From NCBI RefSeq assembly GCF_900090045.1, contig NW_021638298.1:1-58220 (forward strand): a stretch of DNA of 58,220 bases. The letters are read 5' to 3'. How positions within the stretch are numbered: position 1 is the first letter of the stretch; each line of letters opens with the position of its first letter. The notes beneath the pieces are model-generated. The model was not told where the DNA came from. It made no database searches and saw only the letters and a list, made by a program, of their open reading frames with translations. A program made the translations under genes and the position numbers. Origin of the DNA: Plasmodium malariae. Its lineage: Eukaryota > Apicomplexa > Aconoidasida > Haemosporida > Plasmodiidae. This document shows, piece after piece, positions 1 through 13,800 of this stretch.

Positions 1-1194
1 CTTTAATATATTAACTTATTTATTTGAAATTTTTATTTCTTTTATTTCATAAAAATTTATTATGTTTTAATATTAAAATTTAAAAAAATGAAAAAAAATG
101 CGAGAATTTTTTTCATTTATACGTATATATCTTTTCGCAAAATATTAAATGGAAGTTAAGATATAATATATATATTAATATATCCGTTATCATCTCTTTT
201 TAACCTTATTGATAATAGCTTTGGTTTATTAAATATATATCTTAATAATATTTATATAAATGAAAAATAAAATAATAAATATATTATAAATATATGTATA
301 TACAATTTTCTTATATAATACCGTACAATATATGGAGAAAATTAAATTCTTTATTAAGAAATAGAGTTTTTAAATATGATTTTTTCACTTTAAGAAAAGG
401 AAAAATAAATGAAAAGTAAATCAATGTTGTATAAAAACGTTGAAGCGTTAAATATTTATAATAAATGAACACCATTATTCTGAGAATACACACTAACCCA
501 TAGCAGATTAACCGTGTTTCTTTATGTATATAGTGTGTTTTCTTTATAATATATTTAATTATATAAAATTATGTATGTAATTTGTTCACATTTTTATATA
601 TTTTAACGCATTTTTGTTTTCTTATCTTTCTATTTTAAAACTTGAAACGTTAAAATAAAGAAAATGTATAAAGGAAACAAATATGCACCTTTCGAAATGT
701 GGAAAATTGTATATTAAGCAGTAATTGAATAAAATATAAACATATAAATTTGTATAAAAATAGCATATTAATAGAAAAATAATATTTAAAAATTATTATT
801 TTTTGCCTTTTTTTATTTTTCAAAATATTAATTTTCCCTCAAATTTTTTGGAAAATATTAATATTAATTTATATATAGATATATTTATTAGCATTTTGAT
901 ACATATATTGTGTTAGGTATTCATATAAATTTGTTATAGATATTATTACATAAATTAAAATAAGTACATATAATTTGAATATTTTTAAAATAATTGTATT
1001 AAAAATTTTTACATTTAACGTCTAGTTTTCCCTTCTATGTTACACATTAATTAATAAACTTTTATCAATTACCCGTTAATATTTCACAAAACGTATGAAA
1101 TATGTTTCATAAACGTCATCCTATTATATATAAATATCGTTCTAATATATTTTGGGTGTGTATTATGAATTTATAGAATGTATTTTGCTACAAT
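1..1194. other. 3' flank of STP1 copy A, no intact gene
   Basis: AT-rich sequence downstream of the minus-strand STP1 gene. It aligns by eye with 22260-23190, the corresponding flank of STP1 copy B. Shared landmarks are a block around 340-380 matching 22320-22350, and a block around 660-740 (containing GAAATGTGGAAAA) matching 22620-22710. The B copy contains a 61-codon open frame in this flank; here the equivalent stretch (about 311-480) is interrupted by stop codons. I see no other gene. Confidence 0.5.
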
Positions 1195-3801
1195 TTAATA
1201 GGATAATTCTACACTGTTCTCATTATATATGTAATTTGCCCCTGTATCATCTTCTTTTATCCATTCTTCTATTTCCTGTCTAAAACTTTTCTGCCCTATT
1301 TGAGCACGAATTTGCCCATTTTTTCTATGTTCTAAAGCAGTTGCATTAACATGAATTACTTGTTTTGGAGCATCTGATTTTCTCCCTAAATTTGAATCTG
1401 TTTTCCAATCATTTATGGAATTATCCAAATGTGATTCCTCATTTTTTATAAAATCTTCTGTTTTGCAATCTTCTAATACCATCATAAATAGTATGCACAT
1501 TTTTGCAATTAATTTTTTTTTTATATAACTATATAATTCTTCATAGCATTCTTTACTCTGTAATTCTTCTGAATTTAATAGTGAAATGTTATTTTTACTT
1601 TCTTCATTTACATACTCATCTGACATATTGAGAAATTCTTGTGTAAATTCATCAAACCATTTTTGTTGCAAATATTGTTCTATAATCATATGCTTTTTTG
1701 ATATCCATTTTTTCCATAAATCTTTTTCTTTTTCTAAAAATGAAAATTTTTGATTTTCATTTGAAAAATTTCATTTTTAATTGTACACTATTTTTTATGG
1801 AATCTTTTTCGTTTTTCCATTCATGTTTCAAATTATTAAACCAATTGGTTTTTTTCAATTTTTCAGAAATATTACTATGTTCTTTTACCCATTTATTCCA
1901 TAGAATTTTTTGTTTTTCAATATTATTAATGCTTTTAGTATTTTCCATTATCAGTTCTTCATTAGTCAAATTGCGATCTGTGCTATATTCCGCTTTTGCG
2001 AACAGTTCTAGGCATAAATGTAAAAATTCTTTTTTTTGTGTTCCCATTCTTCATTTCTGAATTCTTCCAGTACTTCCATATGTACTTCTATAATAGTTTT
2101 GAATCTTTCTTTTTTTCTCTTTAATATATTTGTATTTTTTATAGTGTTATGTTCATGTATTTTTAATTTTTTTATGATTTCTTCATCATCATATAATGTG
2201 CTTTCTGTTTGAAAACGTGTTAAATATTTGTTTTTTTTTGTCAGAAAGAGAAGGTAGCAGTATTCTAAGAAATCTCACTTGTTTTCTTTTTATGTTTTTC
2301 TTTTTTTTAAATATCCCTATTAAAGCATACTGCAATATAAAAAAAAAAATTAAAAAAAAAAAAATAGATTCACAATATTATTTATTACAATTATTATAAG
2401 TTTATCATATTTTTAATCTTCTATATTTGTTTTACTTTAATAAAAAGAAAAAGTACAATAATAATTACAAGACTTATTAAGATAGTTGATTTGTGTGCAA
2501 CAGTTGGATTTTCTGCCTGACCTATAATTATAATTTAAATGTATATTTAATGTAATTAGTTCAAGAACAGAAAATTAAATAGTATTAATACTACCTAAAA
2601 TTTTAGAGGGCATAGAGTTATCAGGAAAATTTGAACTTCCAGATGATAATCGAATATTTTGATAATCGATTGGAGTTCCTGAGACGCCAAGACTTGTAGG
2701 CAAAGTTATAGATACAGGAGATTTTTGAGATTCTGTAGAAACAGCACTTTTAGGAAATACTGATAGTTTTGATTGTGTATGTTGTCCAGGATCTTCATGA
2801 TCATCTTTAGTTTTAATAGATGAAGATTCAGGTGAAGATGTTACTGGGGATATAATTTGAGATTCCTTGGCAATTCCTTTTTCGAGGGCACTATGATCTT
2901 CATGTTGGGATCGTGATTGAGGTTCAGGTTGAGGTTCAGTTTCGAGTATATCAGGTGCGCGTTTTTGTTCTTGATCTTCACGCATTGACGCTCTTTCGCT
3001 TTCTTTTTTGGTCACTTCTGGTAAATTTTTATTTTTTGAATTGGACGTTGACCAGATTCTTTTTTGAACGGTAGATCTGCAATTAGGTAGTTTGTTAAAA
3101 GTTTTGGGATCAATTATATTGCATGTTTTTCTTCGACCTTTTTGCGTTTTTTCTATTTTATAACAATTTTTAAAGAGTTCTTTTTTTGTCGTGAAATACT
3201 TTTCTTTTCCATCAATCCATTCATTATATGAGTCACATTTACTTGAATAATTACTATTAGACTTAGGGTTTCCCTGTGACTGCCTTAATTCATCCAGATA
3301 GCTTTCTCTTTTTTCACAGAAATCATCTACATTATATTTTAATTCTAAAATTTCTAAATCATTTTGATTCATAATCAAAGGGCATCCTCCTAATTTATCT
3401 AGCTTCTTATAATGAGGATTTAACCATTCATATAATGATCTTTCCCATAATTCTCTTTGTGGTGCATAGTAATTTGGTGGATTCTTATTGTTAATTAGAT
3501 AATTAGACAAATATAGGCATATATCCTTTAATGGTTCTTTATCTTTCTTAAGAATAAAGTCATTAATTTTATCTCTAATATGATGTACAACCCTTCTAAA
3601 ATATATATCACCATAATATCTGTAATAGGTACTGCCATAAACCCTCAAATACTAAATTCAAAAGAATTATTAAGAATTATTTAAGCACAAATTTTCATGT
3701 TTGTTTTACTATCAATTTTTATGTGGTAAATAAGAAATTCATGAATAAATTTAAGTATATTAAAATATAATAACTATTACCTTAGGTAAACATTTTTCCA
3801 T
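1195..3801 (-). pseudogene. STP1 family gene, copy A, with three frameshifts
   Basis: Four-exon gene of the STP1 family, subtelomeric proteins with tryptophan-rich C-terminal domains related to SURFINs; the function is not established. Exon 1 (3781-3801) encodes MEKCLPK and ends at a GTAAT donor. Exon 2 (2595-3651) encodes about 352 residues: a Cys-containing N-terminal domain (motif GGCPLI, then FCEKR) followed by a Ser/Pro/Glu-rich low-complexity stretch. Exon 3 (2436-2521, 86 bp) encodes one membrane segment (LVIIIVLFLFI). Exon 4 (1195-2329) encodes the Trp-rich cytoplasmic part (LWNKWVKEH, later LWKKWISKK). Exon 4 needs three frame changes when aligned with copy B: an extra base in a T9 run at 2231-2239, a missing base at the T8 run 2030-2037, and an extra base at the A5 run 1764-1768. 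No signal peptide is seen. With the three indels corrected the length would be near 765 residues, almost the same as copy B. Either a young pseudogene or homopolymer sequencing errors. Confidence 0.8.
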
Positions 3802-3840
3802 AATAACTATATATTAGTACTGTAGTTCGTTGTAAATAGA
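3802..3840 (-). promoter_or_regulatory. Conserved block just upstream of STP1 copy A
   Basis: The sequence immediately 5' of the STP1-A start (plus-strand text TTAGTACTGTAGTTCGTT) has a close counterpart at the same distance upstream of STP1-B (25799-25825, TTAATACTCTAATTCGTT). It may be 5' UTR or core promoter retained in both copies, or simply recent common ancestry of the duplicated block. No known factor site is recognised. Confidence 0.3.
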
Positions 3841-6436
3841 CATCTGAACGTAAAATAAAAATTTATATCATTTTATTTATCAATGAGGATATTTTAAATA
3901 AAATATATCTTAATAAAAAGAGGTAATTAAATTATCATTTACATAATAGTTTATATGGTCTCTATAATATAACTGAAAACAATAATATTTGTTTTATATG
4001 ATTGTTATATTCTTTTACATTAAAAAAATACATTTTAACTGAATGTATATATTAATCATATTTTTATAATACAGTACAGTAAATTATATATCTGCATATA
4101 AAATTCATATTCTCTTTTATAAAAAAACGTTCGAATAGATAAAAAAAAACAATTACATATAAGTAACACTAATAAATAATATAGAATTAACTGTCTATGA
4201 GTAATATATATATAGTCTTTTTTTTCTTTTTTTCTGAAAATAAATAGTCTATATAGTAAATTATTAATAGAGCTGATACTATGTTTTTTTTTTAATGTGA
4301 TATCTGGGTATTTATTTTTGATATATGCATTATAGTAATATAGCTATTTTATTAGTACATTTTTATATTATATACGTCCTACCTATAGAACAGAATTAAT
4401 AATATATAAGTAATGCTTAATAATTTTTATGCTGGGGTAAAATACAAACAACTGACATATACATATGAAACTTAAAAATATATATAAATAAATTGCCTAA
4501 AAATTAATTATTTTTAATACATATTCTAATAGAGAATATTTCAATAATAACATAGTATAATGTACATATATATTTTTTTACATTTTACGTCTTTTTGCCA
4601 CTTTTGGATGTGAATAATAGAATAAAAATTAAATTTTATTTAATAAATTTATATTTATCTATATTAATTAATGAACAAATGTTTAAATACTCATTATTAG
4701 AACAAAAAATTTTCAGTTATACTTATAGCAAAAAGGTTATACTATATGTTTAAAGATAAGTTAAATAAATTATCTACTTGCACTATAAAATAAAAACATT
4801 ATAAACTACATGTGAATGAAATAAGATATTACATTATATAATATAATAAGTATTGAAATATAACAAATATCATTCTGTAATTATTAATATATATATTGGA
4901 ATAAATAGATTAAATATATTTAATTTATTTTTTATTTTTTATTTAATTTGATAAATGTAAGTAAATATCATTTTAACATTGATAAATATTTAGTTTGAAA
5001 AATAAAAAGGTTTATTTATTATTTTATAATCCTTTTTGTTACTTCAATTTGTAAGTAGAATTTCAGGACAATTTAAACTTATTTGCAACAACATATTTTA
5101 TTCTGTAGTAATTTAAATATATTATTTTTAATTTTAATGCATTATATGAAACAATTTCATAGACACTTAGAATGGTAAAAGAATTAAAAAATATATAAAT
5201 ATGTTAGTTGGTAATAATTTTTTTTAAATTGTTATTTCACATAATCATGTAATCGATTATATTAAACTTAAATAAAACAAAAATTAAAAGTAAATTAATT
5301 TTTATTTATATATATTTTATTTTCAATTTTGGATTTTTACAAATATTTTGTTCTAAGCTTTCCTTTTCTTTTAATTCCTTGTATTTTATCGTATTGCATT
5401 TAAATATATATTAATTAATAACAGTATAGGAGAAAATAATATAAATATAATTTATCATTATTTAAGATTTATAGATTCAAAATTTATATTTGAATATATG
5501 ACATATACGGTAAACATAATACATAATTAACTTGTAATAGTGGATCATCATGTGACAACATAAAGCAAAATATTTTTTTTCTGAAATATTTGAAAAATTT
5601 TGAAAGAACTCCCTAATAATTTTTTGTAATATATATATGTATAATATTTTTTTTCTTTACTGTTTTAGAGATTTATGAAAATATTTTTATTTTTGTTGAT
5701 GTATTTCTCATATGTCTGTTTTAACATTTGATCACAATTATTGTAACTTACTGCAATATTTTATGATATTTAACTTAAAATAATAAAAAATAAATAAATA
5801 TTAATAAAAATTATTGAGTATTTTTAATAAGTCTATTATTATTTTATTTATATATTTAAAAAATAATATACATTATTGAAATAGATATTTTAAATATATA
5901 TAAATTTTCAAATCAATAAGTGTAAATAATTTGAAATGTATATATATATACATAGAAAAGGGTATGGATTTAAATATGCATAAAAGTAACGCTAGTTAGA
6001 ATACTTTAATGACTTTAATATAATATAACATAATTTTTAGTAGTTTAATAAAATGTACAATGCTGTTACTATGCTACAAATTATTATAAAAAAACAATAA
6101 GAATTTAATGTTAATGTTCAAAATATTTTGTAGTGGAGTTAATATATCGATGTATTTTAATATTGAAAAAATTATTAAAGAATAATATAAATAAATAATA
6201 TAATATAAAAATTTATACTATGTTAAATATATATTAATATTTTGTATATTTTTTTATTTATGCATATAAATGTAGACGCACAACATACTGTACAAGGAAC
6301 TTTTTTTTCAAGTGCATTTACTAATAATGGAATAAACTGTATTTGTCCATGTTATCATAGTATAAAAATATGTAATATTATTATTATGTTTTATTTAATA
6401 CTCTTTAATCCTAATAAATGACATATTATTATTATT

Positions 6437-6439
6437 ATA

Positions 6440-6462
<23 letters not shown>
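6437..6462. repeat. (AT)n microsatellite, 26 bp
   Basis: Uninterrupted alternating A and T, followed by a T run. Tracts of this kind are common in Plasmodium intergenic DNA. Confidence 0.9.
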
Positions 6463-6470
<8 letters not shown>

Positions 6471-9400
6471 TCTATTTGTAAATTAAAGTTTATAGCACTG
6501 ATATTTCAAATGTAGAGCTCCGTAATTGATTGCATTTTCATTATTCATTTATAAGAGTACATATGTTTTTGTTTCTGTTTCATCATAAATTAAAATATAA
6601 GGTATTCTAAATATTTCTTATTTTTATCTTATTTACAGATAAATCTATTAATCATTGTATCTATTGTTCAAGTTACGATTATTTAATTATGAATTTATCT
6701 TTTTTCATAAATATTCATGCATATATATCATAAGGACTGAAGATTTATAAGAAATGCTATTTTTCCTTTCTATTGTTATAATGTAAAACCTTGTCTATAA
6801 TAGATATCCAATTAAAAGTTCTTTCTTATATTCTATGATTTTATGCATTAATAAAATTCATAATTTTGCATAAAATATTTGTATTTTAATTTCATAATTT
6901 TTATTCACCCTCTTTAATTATTTTTAGGAATAATTTTATTGTTTTTTTTGGAGTTGATGTCGCTAATATACCATCACATTTTCAATATTATTATTAAACG
7001 AAATTATTCTAGTATTTTTTTTTGATATTTTTAAGGATACACTCGAATTATCTTACTCTATAACTTGTTCTATATTACCTAAATTATTATTATTAAATAT
7101 TTTTATATTAAAAATTTTTACATTACTATATATTATATAACATAAATTGTCACCTGAATGAGGTAATCATTTAATAGCCACGAGTTGTTAGTTACAGTGT
7201 TCATATATATTTAAAAAGGTGTATATTTTTGTTTTTGAAGAAAAGGACTAGGTTCATATAGTATGTACTAATATTAAAAAATATTACTTATTTGTAATAC
7301 GAAACTACTATGACATTGAAACGTTGTCTTTATATAAGAGTGTTTCTAGTACAGTATCAATATTTTTACGTAGAATAATTCATAATTCTAGAGAAAAAAT
7401 GTATAATATATATTGCAATAAATGTTAATATAATTATTGCAAATATAATATATATTCATATATAATAGAATCAAAGAAGCCTTCTACTGGTGAGTATAGA
7501 CCCTTAAATAAGAATTTTACTGAAGCAAAATATAACTGAGATTTAGTAGTTTCATTTTGTTAATTAACATATTTTAAGATAGTTACACTTTTAAACTTGT
7601 TTATATGGTTATTAAGAAAATCTTAATCATTTTTAAAGTTTTACAGTTGAGTACAAAATATATTTCAATTTTATACAATACATCTATTTATATGGTTACG
7701 TTTTAACTTACATCTTTCAAAAATATATATAATAGTATATATATTAATTGAAGTGTAGATATTTTATAGAATTAAAAATAAAATAAAATATATCGCATAT
7801 GTAAATAAGGGAAAAGTTTCAAACATTTTATCATTATAAAAAAAAAGGAATAGTTATATTTAAGATAATAATACTTGAAACCATATAAATAATTAATAAA
7901 TTTGATAAAAATTGGTTATTTAAGTGAATATATTATTTTTTGTAGATTTCGATGTATAAATTATTATAAATATGAAAAAATATTTAGAAATTGAAATTTT
8001 ATATTATTTATATTTATTCTTTTATTTGTATTTTTAAAATATTAATAATTAAACATATAAATGACATAATAAGGAAAGTATTTAAGATATAGTGCTATAT
8101 TATAAACGTAATAGACGTATGACATACATAAAAAATAAAAGAAAAATTAAATATTATCTGTAAATTAATATTTTTATATATGGTCTCTTTATTTAGAGAA
8201 TGTAAATAATCTAGATGAATAACTAATTGTTTTTTAAAATAAAGATCAAAAAATACATAGGATCAATAAATGTTTCTAAAAATAACAATATTTATAAGTA
8301 GATATTTAGCAGTATTTTATTATATAGTGCACTTATTTTTCATAATATATTTTACAATTTTTGTGTATAGATTATTATAAATTTTTATAATGGATTAAAG
8401 CGCATTATATACATAAGCATTAGGTAAGAGAAAAAATGTGAGCTGTTCAAAATGTTCGAAAAAATAGAACCTAAGTATCTTCATAAAAGTTATAATGAAA
8501 CTAATATACATATTAAAAAGTCAAAATATATTAATTTTAATATATGTAATTTTTTTTTTCTGTTTTTTTTTTTTTTATGTTTTAATTATCAATTGGAAAG
8601 ATAGTATTTTTTAAGGAGATCAATAATATAAAGTGAATGTTCTTTTGACTGGAATATTTTTTTATAATTAAATTTCTAATGGTTACATTATGTGAGAGAT
8701 ATATATGGGAATAATATATTTATACTCATTTATTCCAGTTACCATGTAAAATATGTTTCTCGGATTATGTATTTTCAAAAGAATATATAAAAAGTAATTT
8801 ATTCTTTCTAATATTATGAATTGAATAATCACTAAATCGTATATTTTAGTTGAATGTATTTTTATTATTTAACAGTTTTATAAGTATATTATGTCATATA
8901 TATATCATTAGTAAATATGCTTCAGTTGATATATTTTTAAATTAATGAAATTTAAAGTAACGATTATATATCTGCTTTACCTTTAAAGTTTTTTTTTTTT
9001 TTTTAATATTCTTATATTTCTTTGGAATATATATATTAAAAAAGAAATTTAAAAATCTATTTATATGAATGTAAAAAAATTTCTTTTAGATGGAATGTAT
9101 AACTTAAACGTAATTAAAAATAGTGATTTTCAAATATTAAGGTGCAAAAATAAGAAATCACACCTTGTTTGCTCTTAGAATATATAGTTCTACATAGACT
9201 AAGTAGTTCCATAAATTTATATCTTAAAAAGAAATTATATACTATAAAAATGTATATTTACTTGAGGAGGAATTAGTGCATTTGTCCTAATTAATATAAT
9301 TAATATGTTTTTTTCTTATATTATTATGATTATTGTATTATTATAATAATTGATATTTTATTAATAAAAATCAACGTTTTCAAAATAAAAATTTATATAA

Positions 9401-9477
9401 TCAGAATTATTAAATGTTTATAATTTTTAACATTATTAATTATTTTCTTAATATATAGAGGAATATATTATATTTAT

Positions 9478-9513
9478 ATTCTCTACATTCTACATAGTGT
9501 ATAAACTCAATAT
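9478..9513 (+). promoter_or_regulatory. Conserved upstream block, fam-l at 9899
   Basis: The text ATTCTCTACATTCTACAT followed by TATAAACTCAATAT lies 421 bp upstream of the ATG. The same block, with small changes, precedes all six fam-l/fam-m genes of the window. A further shared motif (TTCTTAATATATAGAGG) lies about 20-30 bp further upstream. Function unknown; it could be a core promoter or transcription start region. Confidence 0.45.
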
Positions 9514-9898
9514 TTACATATAATATGTATTCGAATATTTTTTTCATAATTTATTCTGAAAAAGGTTAATAAAAATATTATATCATTATAATACTACACT
9601 GAATATTTAAATTATATATTTTAAATATATATGCATTAAATCGAATTATATGATTTCAAAGAAAGTTATTATTTTTTTTAAATAAAATTAAGATAAATAT
9701 TACATAATGCATTTTAAAAATTAATTTTGATTATAGAATATGTAACGTACATTATGGTTATGTATATTTTATTATATATTTATACAGAAATAATAAATTT
9801 TTTTTTATTATTTTAATTATTTCGTTTTACCATTAGAAGTATATTCTATTATTAATAACTTCTTTATTGATTATATTATAATATTAAATATCTGTATC

Positions 9899-10879
9899 AT
9901 GGAACAAAAAACAAAGACCCTCTTACTTTTAAATATTGTTGAGCTTATCCTATTATTTTGGGTGCTTCATTTTAACAGTGATGTTGTATGAAAATATTAT
10001 TTAAGGATATTTGAAATCATAATATTTTTTGGTTTTTTTCTCTATTAATACTTTTTTTTTACCTCTGTCTTATTTATGCTATTAAATATAAAATATTTAC
10101 ATTTTTTTTAGGGCATGTTTGACATGGCATTGAATAAGTATTGCAATTGTGCGAAGGAATTTGAAGCAAGAAATTATCGATTACTAGGATATAAGTATAA
10201 TATCGATTCAAAGGATATATTTACAAAAGAACAAATGCCAAATATTGGTTTGACCAACAAAAAAGATATATGTAACAGTGAGGAAGGGGTGAAAAGCAAA
10301 ATGAATAAATCAAATGAATGTTCACCAAGTATAACAAGAAGTCGTAAAAAAGATATGAATAAAAAATCTTGTACATTTGAGACCAAAAAATATTCCCATT
10401 TGGAAAAAAAAATATTCAAGGAACTCGATTATGAGAATTTTCTTAAAAAAAACAGAACAATTACAGATAAGATGTACAAAAAAATAATGCTTAAAAAATA
10501 CAGATTACGATTTACTTTACCTTTATTATTTTTTTCACTGTTATTAATCATACTCTTAGTAGATTTATCATGGGGTGTGATTAATGAGAATAAGGGGGGG
10601 TTATGGGATGCATTAGGGGTTTGGACCCATTTAAAAACCTTGGCTAATGGTTCTCTGAATAGTTTTTTAGGATCATTGAAAGAGTTAAATTGGTTATGGA
10701 AACCTGCTTTTACTACAACATCGATTACTGTTAGTGAAATAAACGTATTATGGCATTTATTTGGTATTCTAATATATTTCATACCGTTCGTTATATTGGG
10801 TTTCACATTAATATTTGGGATTATTTATTATCATAAAAAAGTTAAAAAATATGAAAAAATCAAGTTCAGAAAAAGGTAA
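9899..10879 (+). CDS. fam-l exported two-transmembrane protein
   Basis: Two-exon gene; family name from memory. Exon 1 (9899-9985) encodes a 29-residue hydrophobic leader (MEQKTKTLLLLN...) ending at a GTATG donor. The intron is 9986-10111. Exon 2 starts at 10112 after a T-rich AG acceptor and stays open to the TAA at 10877, giving 284 residues. The PEXEL-like motif is NYRLLGYK with its Arg at residue 52, where the usual E/Q/D is replaced by Y. A charged middle part carries the family signature KYSHLEKKIFKELDY. Membrane segments lie at about 163-181 and 245-269, followed by a basic tail (YYHKKVKKYEKIKFRKR). The predicted product is exported into the host red cell; its function is unknown. It is the first member of a plus-strand doublet with the fam-m gene at 14382. 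A G7 run (10594-10600) lies inside the coding sequence without breaking the frame. Confidence 0.88.
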
Positions 10880-13800
10880 AATGAATAGTAGGAGATATTA
10901 TTCTTTTTAAAAAGAAATACCCAATAAGAACTAATATATATTATTTTTAGTGATATTCTTAATAAATATTCTCAAAACAGTATAAATTTTATAGGTAAAT
11001 TTACATAAATATACCGATAAATATATTCAACTGTAAAAGAATATGTCTTAATTTTTTTTTGTGAATATACATGTTTTAATTTTTTTAAATGTGTTCATTA
11101 ATATGTTATCTCTGTTTAATGTCGCATTTTCGATTTTTTTATATGTAAGTAGGTTTTTGTGAGAAATAAATTTTTCTGAGATAAAATTAATATATAATAA
11201 GATAATTTACATACATATATTGAAATAGTATGTTAATTTATAAATATAATATGTGATACTTCGTATTTTTCTACAGCTGAAGTCTAAAATTATTATTTAT
11301 GGAAGTAATTATTAAAATGTATTATTAGATTTATATTAACTATAAATATGTCCTATTTTATAATTTATGTAAGAATGTGAATCTGTTTTGTTGCATTTAC
11401 ATATACATATTTGTAATTAGAAAAAATATAATATATATTATATAAAATATGTTTTATGAAATATGTTTTATAGTATATATTTTTTTTTAATCCCTTTTTG
11501 AAAAAGGTGAAGATGTTTGGGGATGGATTAAAAGAAAAAAAAAATGTATATAATTAAATAATATATATATTAAATATTGATTATTTTTAATAGTTTTTTA
11601 AATTAAAATTATGAATGTTTAAAATTAAAGGAAGAGCTAAAAGAATTTAGTTTATTATTAGTGTATTCGGCTGCGATATTAAAGATAATTTTGGAAATTC
11701 TACTTAAATATATATTATATTGAAAATATATAATCTATATAATTTGTTAATTTTTTTTTATTATAAAACAATAAAAGTAATTAGTTTAAGATAAAAACAG
11801 ATGAATGTATTATATTATGGAATTGTTTTGTTTTGTTTTTAATGATCATATATATTTTAATGTGTGCTATATATCTATGAAAATAAAAATTGTCTTTATC
11901 TGTTAACAATCTATATTTATTTTTTTTTTGAAATAATAGATTAAAGTGTATTTAAATATTTCTATATGTGTTCTATTTTTCAAGATTGTTTATAATTATG
12001 TAATGTGTAAAATTTTGAAAACATTTTAAATATATATGAAAATATAAGTAGTTTATAGAAACATTTAATAACATCTTCAAAATAATTACAATTTATTAAA
12101 CACAACATAAAAGAAAAAACAATTATATTTTTATTGATAATTTATAAATAAAATGGTTATTATTTGTTAGATAATTTTTAACAATTTGTATGTAAAAAAT
12201 TATATATTTTTTCGCTTTGTTTCATTCAATATATTTAATACAGAAATTTGGTTATGGAATGGTTTTTCGAATATTTTTATTTATTAAAATTGATTTTATA
12301 TAGATATAAATGAACGCAAAAACGTAAATTTAATATATTTTTGAGTTATTACACTTAAATGCACTTTTAAAAAATATTTTTATATAAATAAAATGTCTCA
12401 TTCATGATTATTTCTTTGTAAAAAGCATACTCAAGTTAAAAGGGAATATGATATTGTTATGTACAAGCAGTTATTCCTAGGAATGTGAAAATATATTCAA
12501 TAAACATTTTAATTAAAAGATCAATTATTTTTGTATTTTTTGTTAATTCTACAGATTAATATAATATATTTAAATATTTTATTTCATTTAAAAAAAATAT
12601 ATAACCATTTATATACGTAACAGTTCTATTATAGCAATAGGTATTTTATTTTTTGTTTTTTTATTATATTATTGTAACTTCTGAATATATATAGTAAAAA
12701 AAAAAATAATAAAAAATTTAGTATATGATTATAAATAATTTTCATTAAAATTACGTAATACCACTTGAACGCAAAGATTACAACTTTTAAAAATTATTGT
12801 ACGAATATAAAACAAAAGTCTTAATTTGACTTTAAAATAGATACTAAATCATATATTAGGTAGAATAAAATAAATTCAATTTTTTAAATATATTATACGA
12901 TAAAAAAATAATATATTAATTCAAGGAGTAATTGGATGATATGTTATAATTTAAGAAACATAAAATTATATTTTTTTTCATTGAATTTTTTTAATTATTT
13001 TATTGTTATAATAATTGATATTTTTTTTTAATAATAAGTCGTGAAATATAATGTTTATAAGATTTAATTGTTATTAGGATAATATCCATAAATATGTAAT
13101 TAATATTTTAATAATAGACAAACATACTATATATGTATTCTATGTGTTGTATATTTTATGGAAACTCAAAATTTCAAAATAATATGGAATAAAATTTTTT
13201 TCCCATAGTTTATTAAGAAAAGGATTTGTAAAAATACTATTTAATTAGTACACTCGATGAAATAATTTAATAATATACTTATTATAATTACGAATAAATT
13301 TAAATTATTCTATTTTATTGAAAGTGTATTTTTTAAAAATATTAAAATAAAAACTTTATTATACGTTTATAAATATATTTTTCTTTATATATATATTACA
13401 AAATTTATTACATCAATGAACGTTTCATTAATAATTTACGAAGAAATAATAATTTTTTTTGTTTTAATATAAAGTATTATTATAATTCGTTAAAATATGT
13501 TATTACATGAAAAAATTACCTATACGCGTATATGTAAGGAATAATTCTCTTGTAATTTTACGATTTTATTTTTTTCTAATTGAATTACAATATTCAAAAT
13601 ATAAATTAATAAGGAAAAAAAAAAAGAAAAAAATGGATAAATTTAAAAATATTTTATTTACAATTAAACAGTGACTTAATTATAAAAATTATAATTTACA
13701 AAAATAAATGCATAATCATAAGAAATTATTTCTTGGATTTCTTTATGAATATATTTTCTCGTAAATTAGATATTACATTATAAATTATATTTTTTTAATT

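Larger units (their letters stand above)
300..9477. repeat. Segmental duplication, copy A
   Basis: The first of three related modules: STP1 on the minus strand with its 3' flank, then a long spacer leading to fam genes on the plus strand. It is paralogous to 22280-31644, with an offset of about 21,990 bp at the STP1 start and about 22,060 bp in the spacer, so the two copies have kept nearly the same length. Divergence is too high to call it a very recent copy. Confidence 0.6.
3802..9477. other. Gene-free spacer between STP1-A and fam-l, duplicated elsewhere
   Basis: About 5.7 kb with no credible coding region on either strand. It aligns in patches with 25789-31644 and, from about 5690 onward, with 55200-58220. 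Matching landmarks include 5560-5600 with 27630-27665 (CTGAAATATTTGAAA), 5345-5460 with 27400-27520, and 6290 with 28370 and 55790. It contains an AT dinucleotide tract at 6437-6462. I see nothing else functional. Confidence 0.5.

Noticed and set aside
1698..2399. Plus-strand open frames opposite STP1-A exon 4
   Set aside because: They are antisense shadows of the Lys-rich exon on the minus strand, giving Phe/Ser/Leu-rich peptides with no domain.
10174..10806. Minus-strand frames opposite the fam-l gene (same at 35654-35951 and 51683-51952)
   Set aside because: They overlap well-supported two-exon genes on the plus strand and recur only because those genes are homologous.
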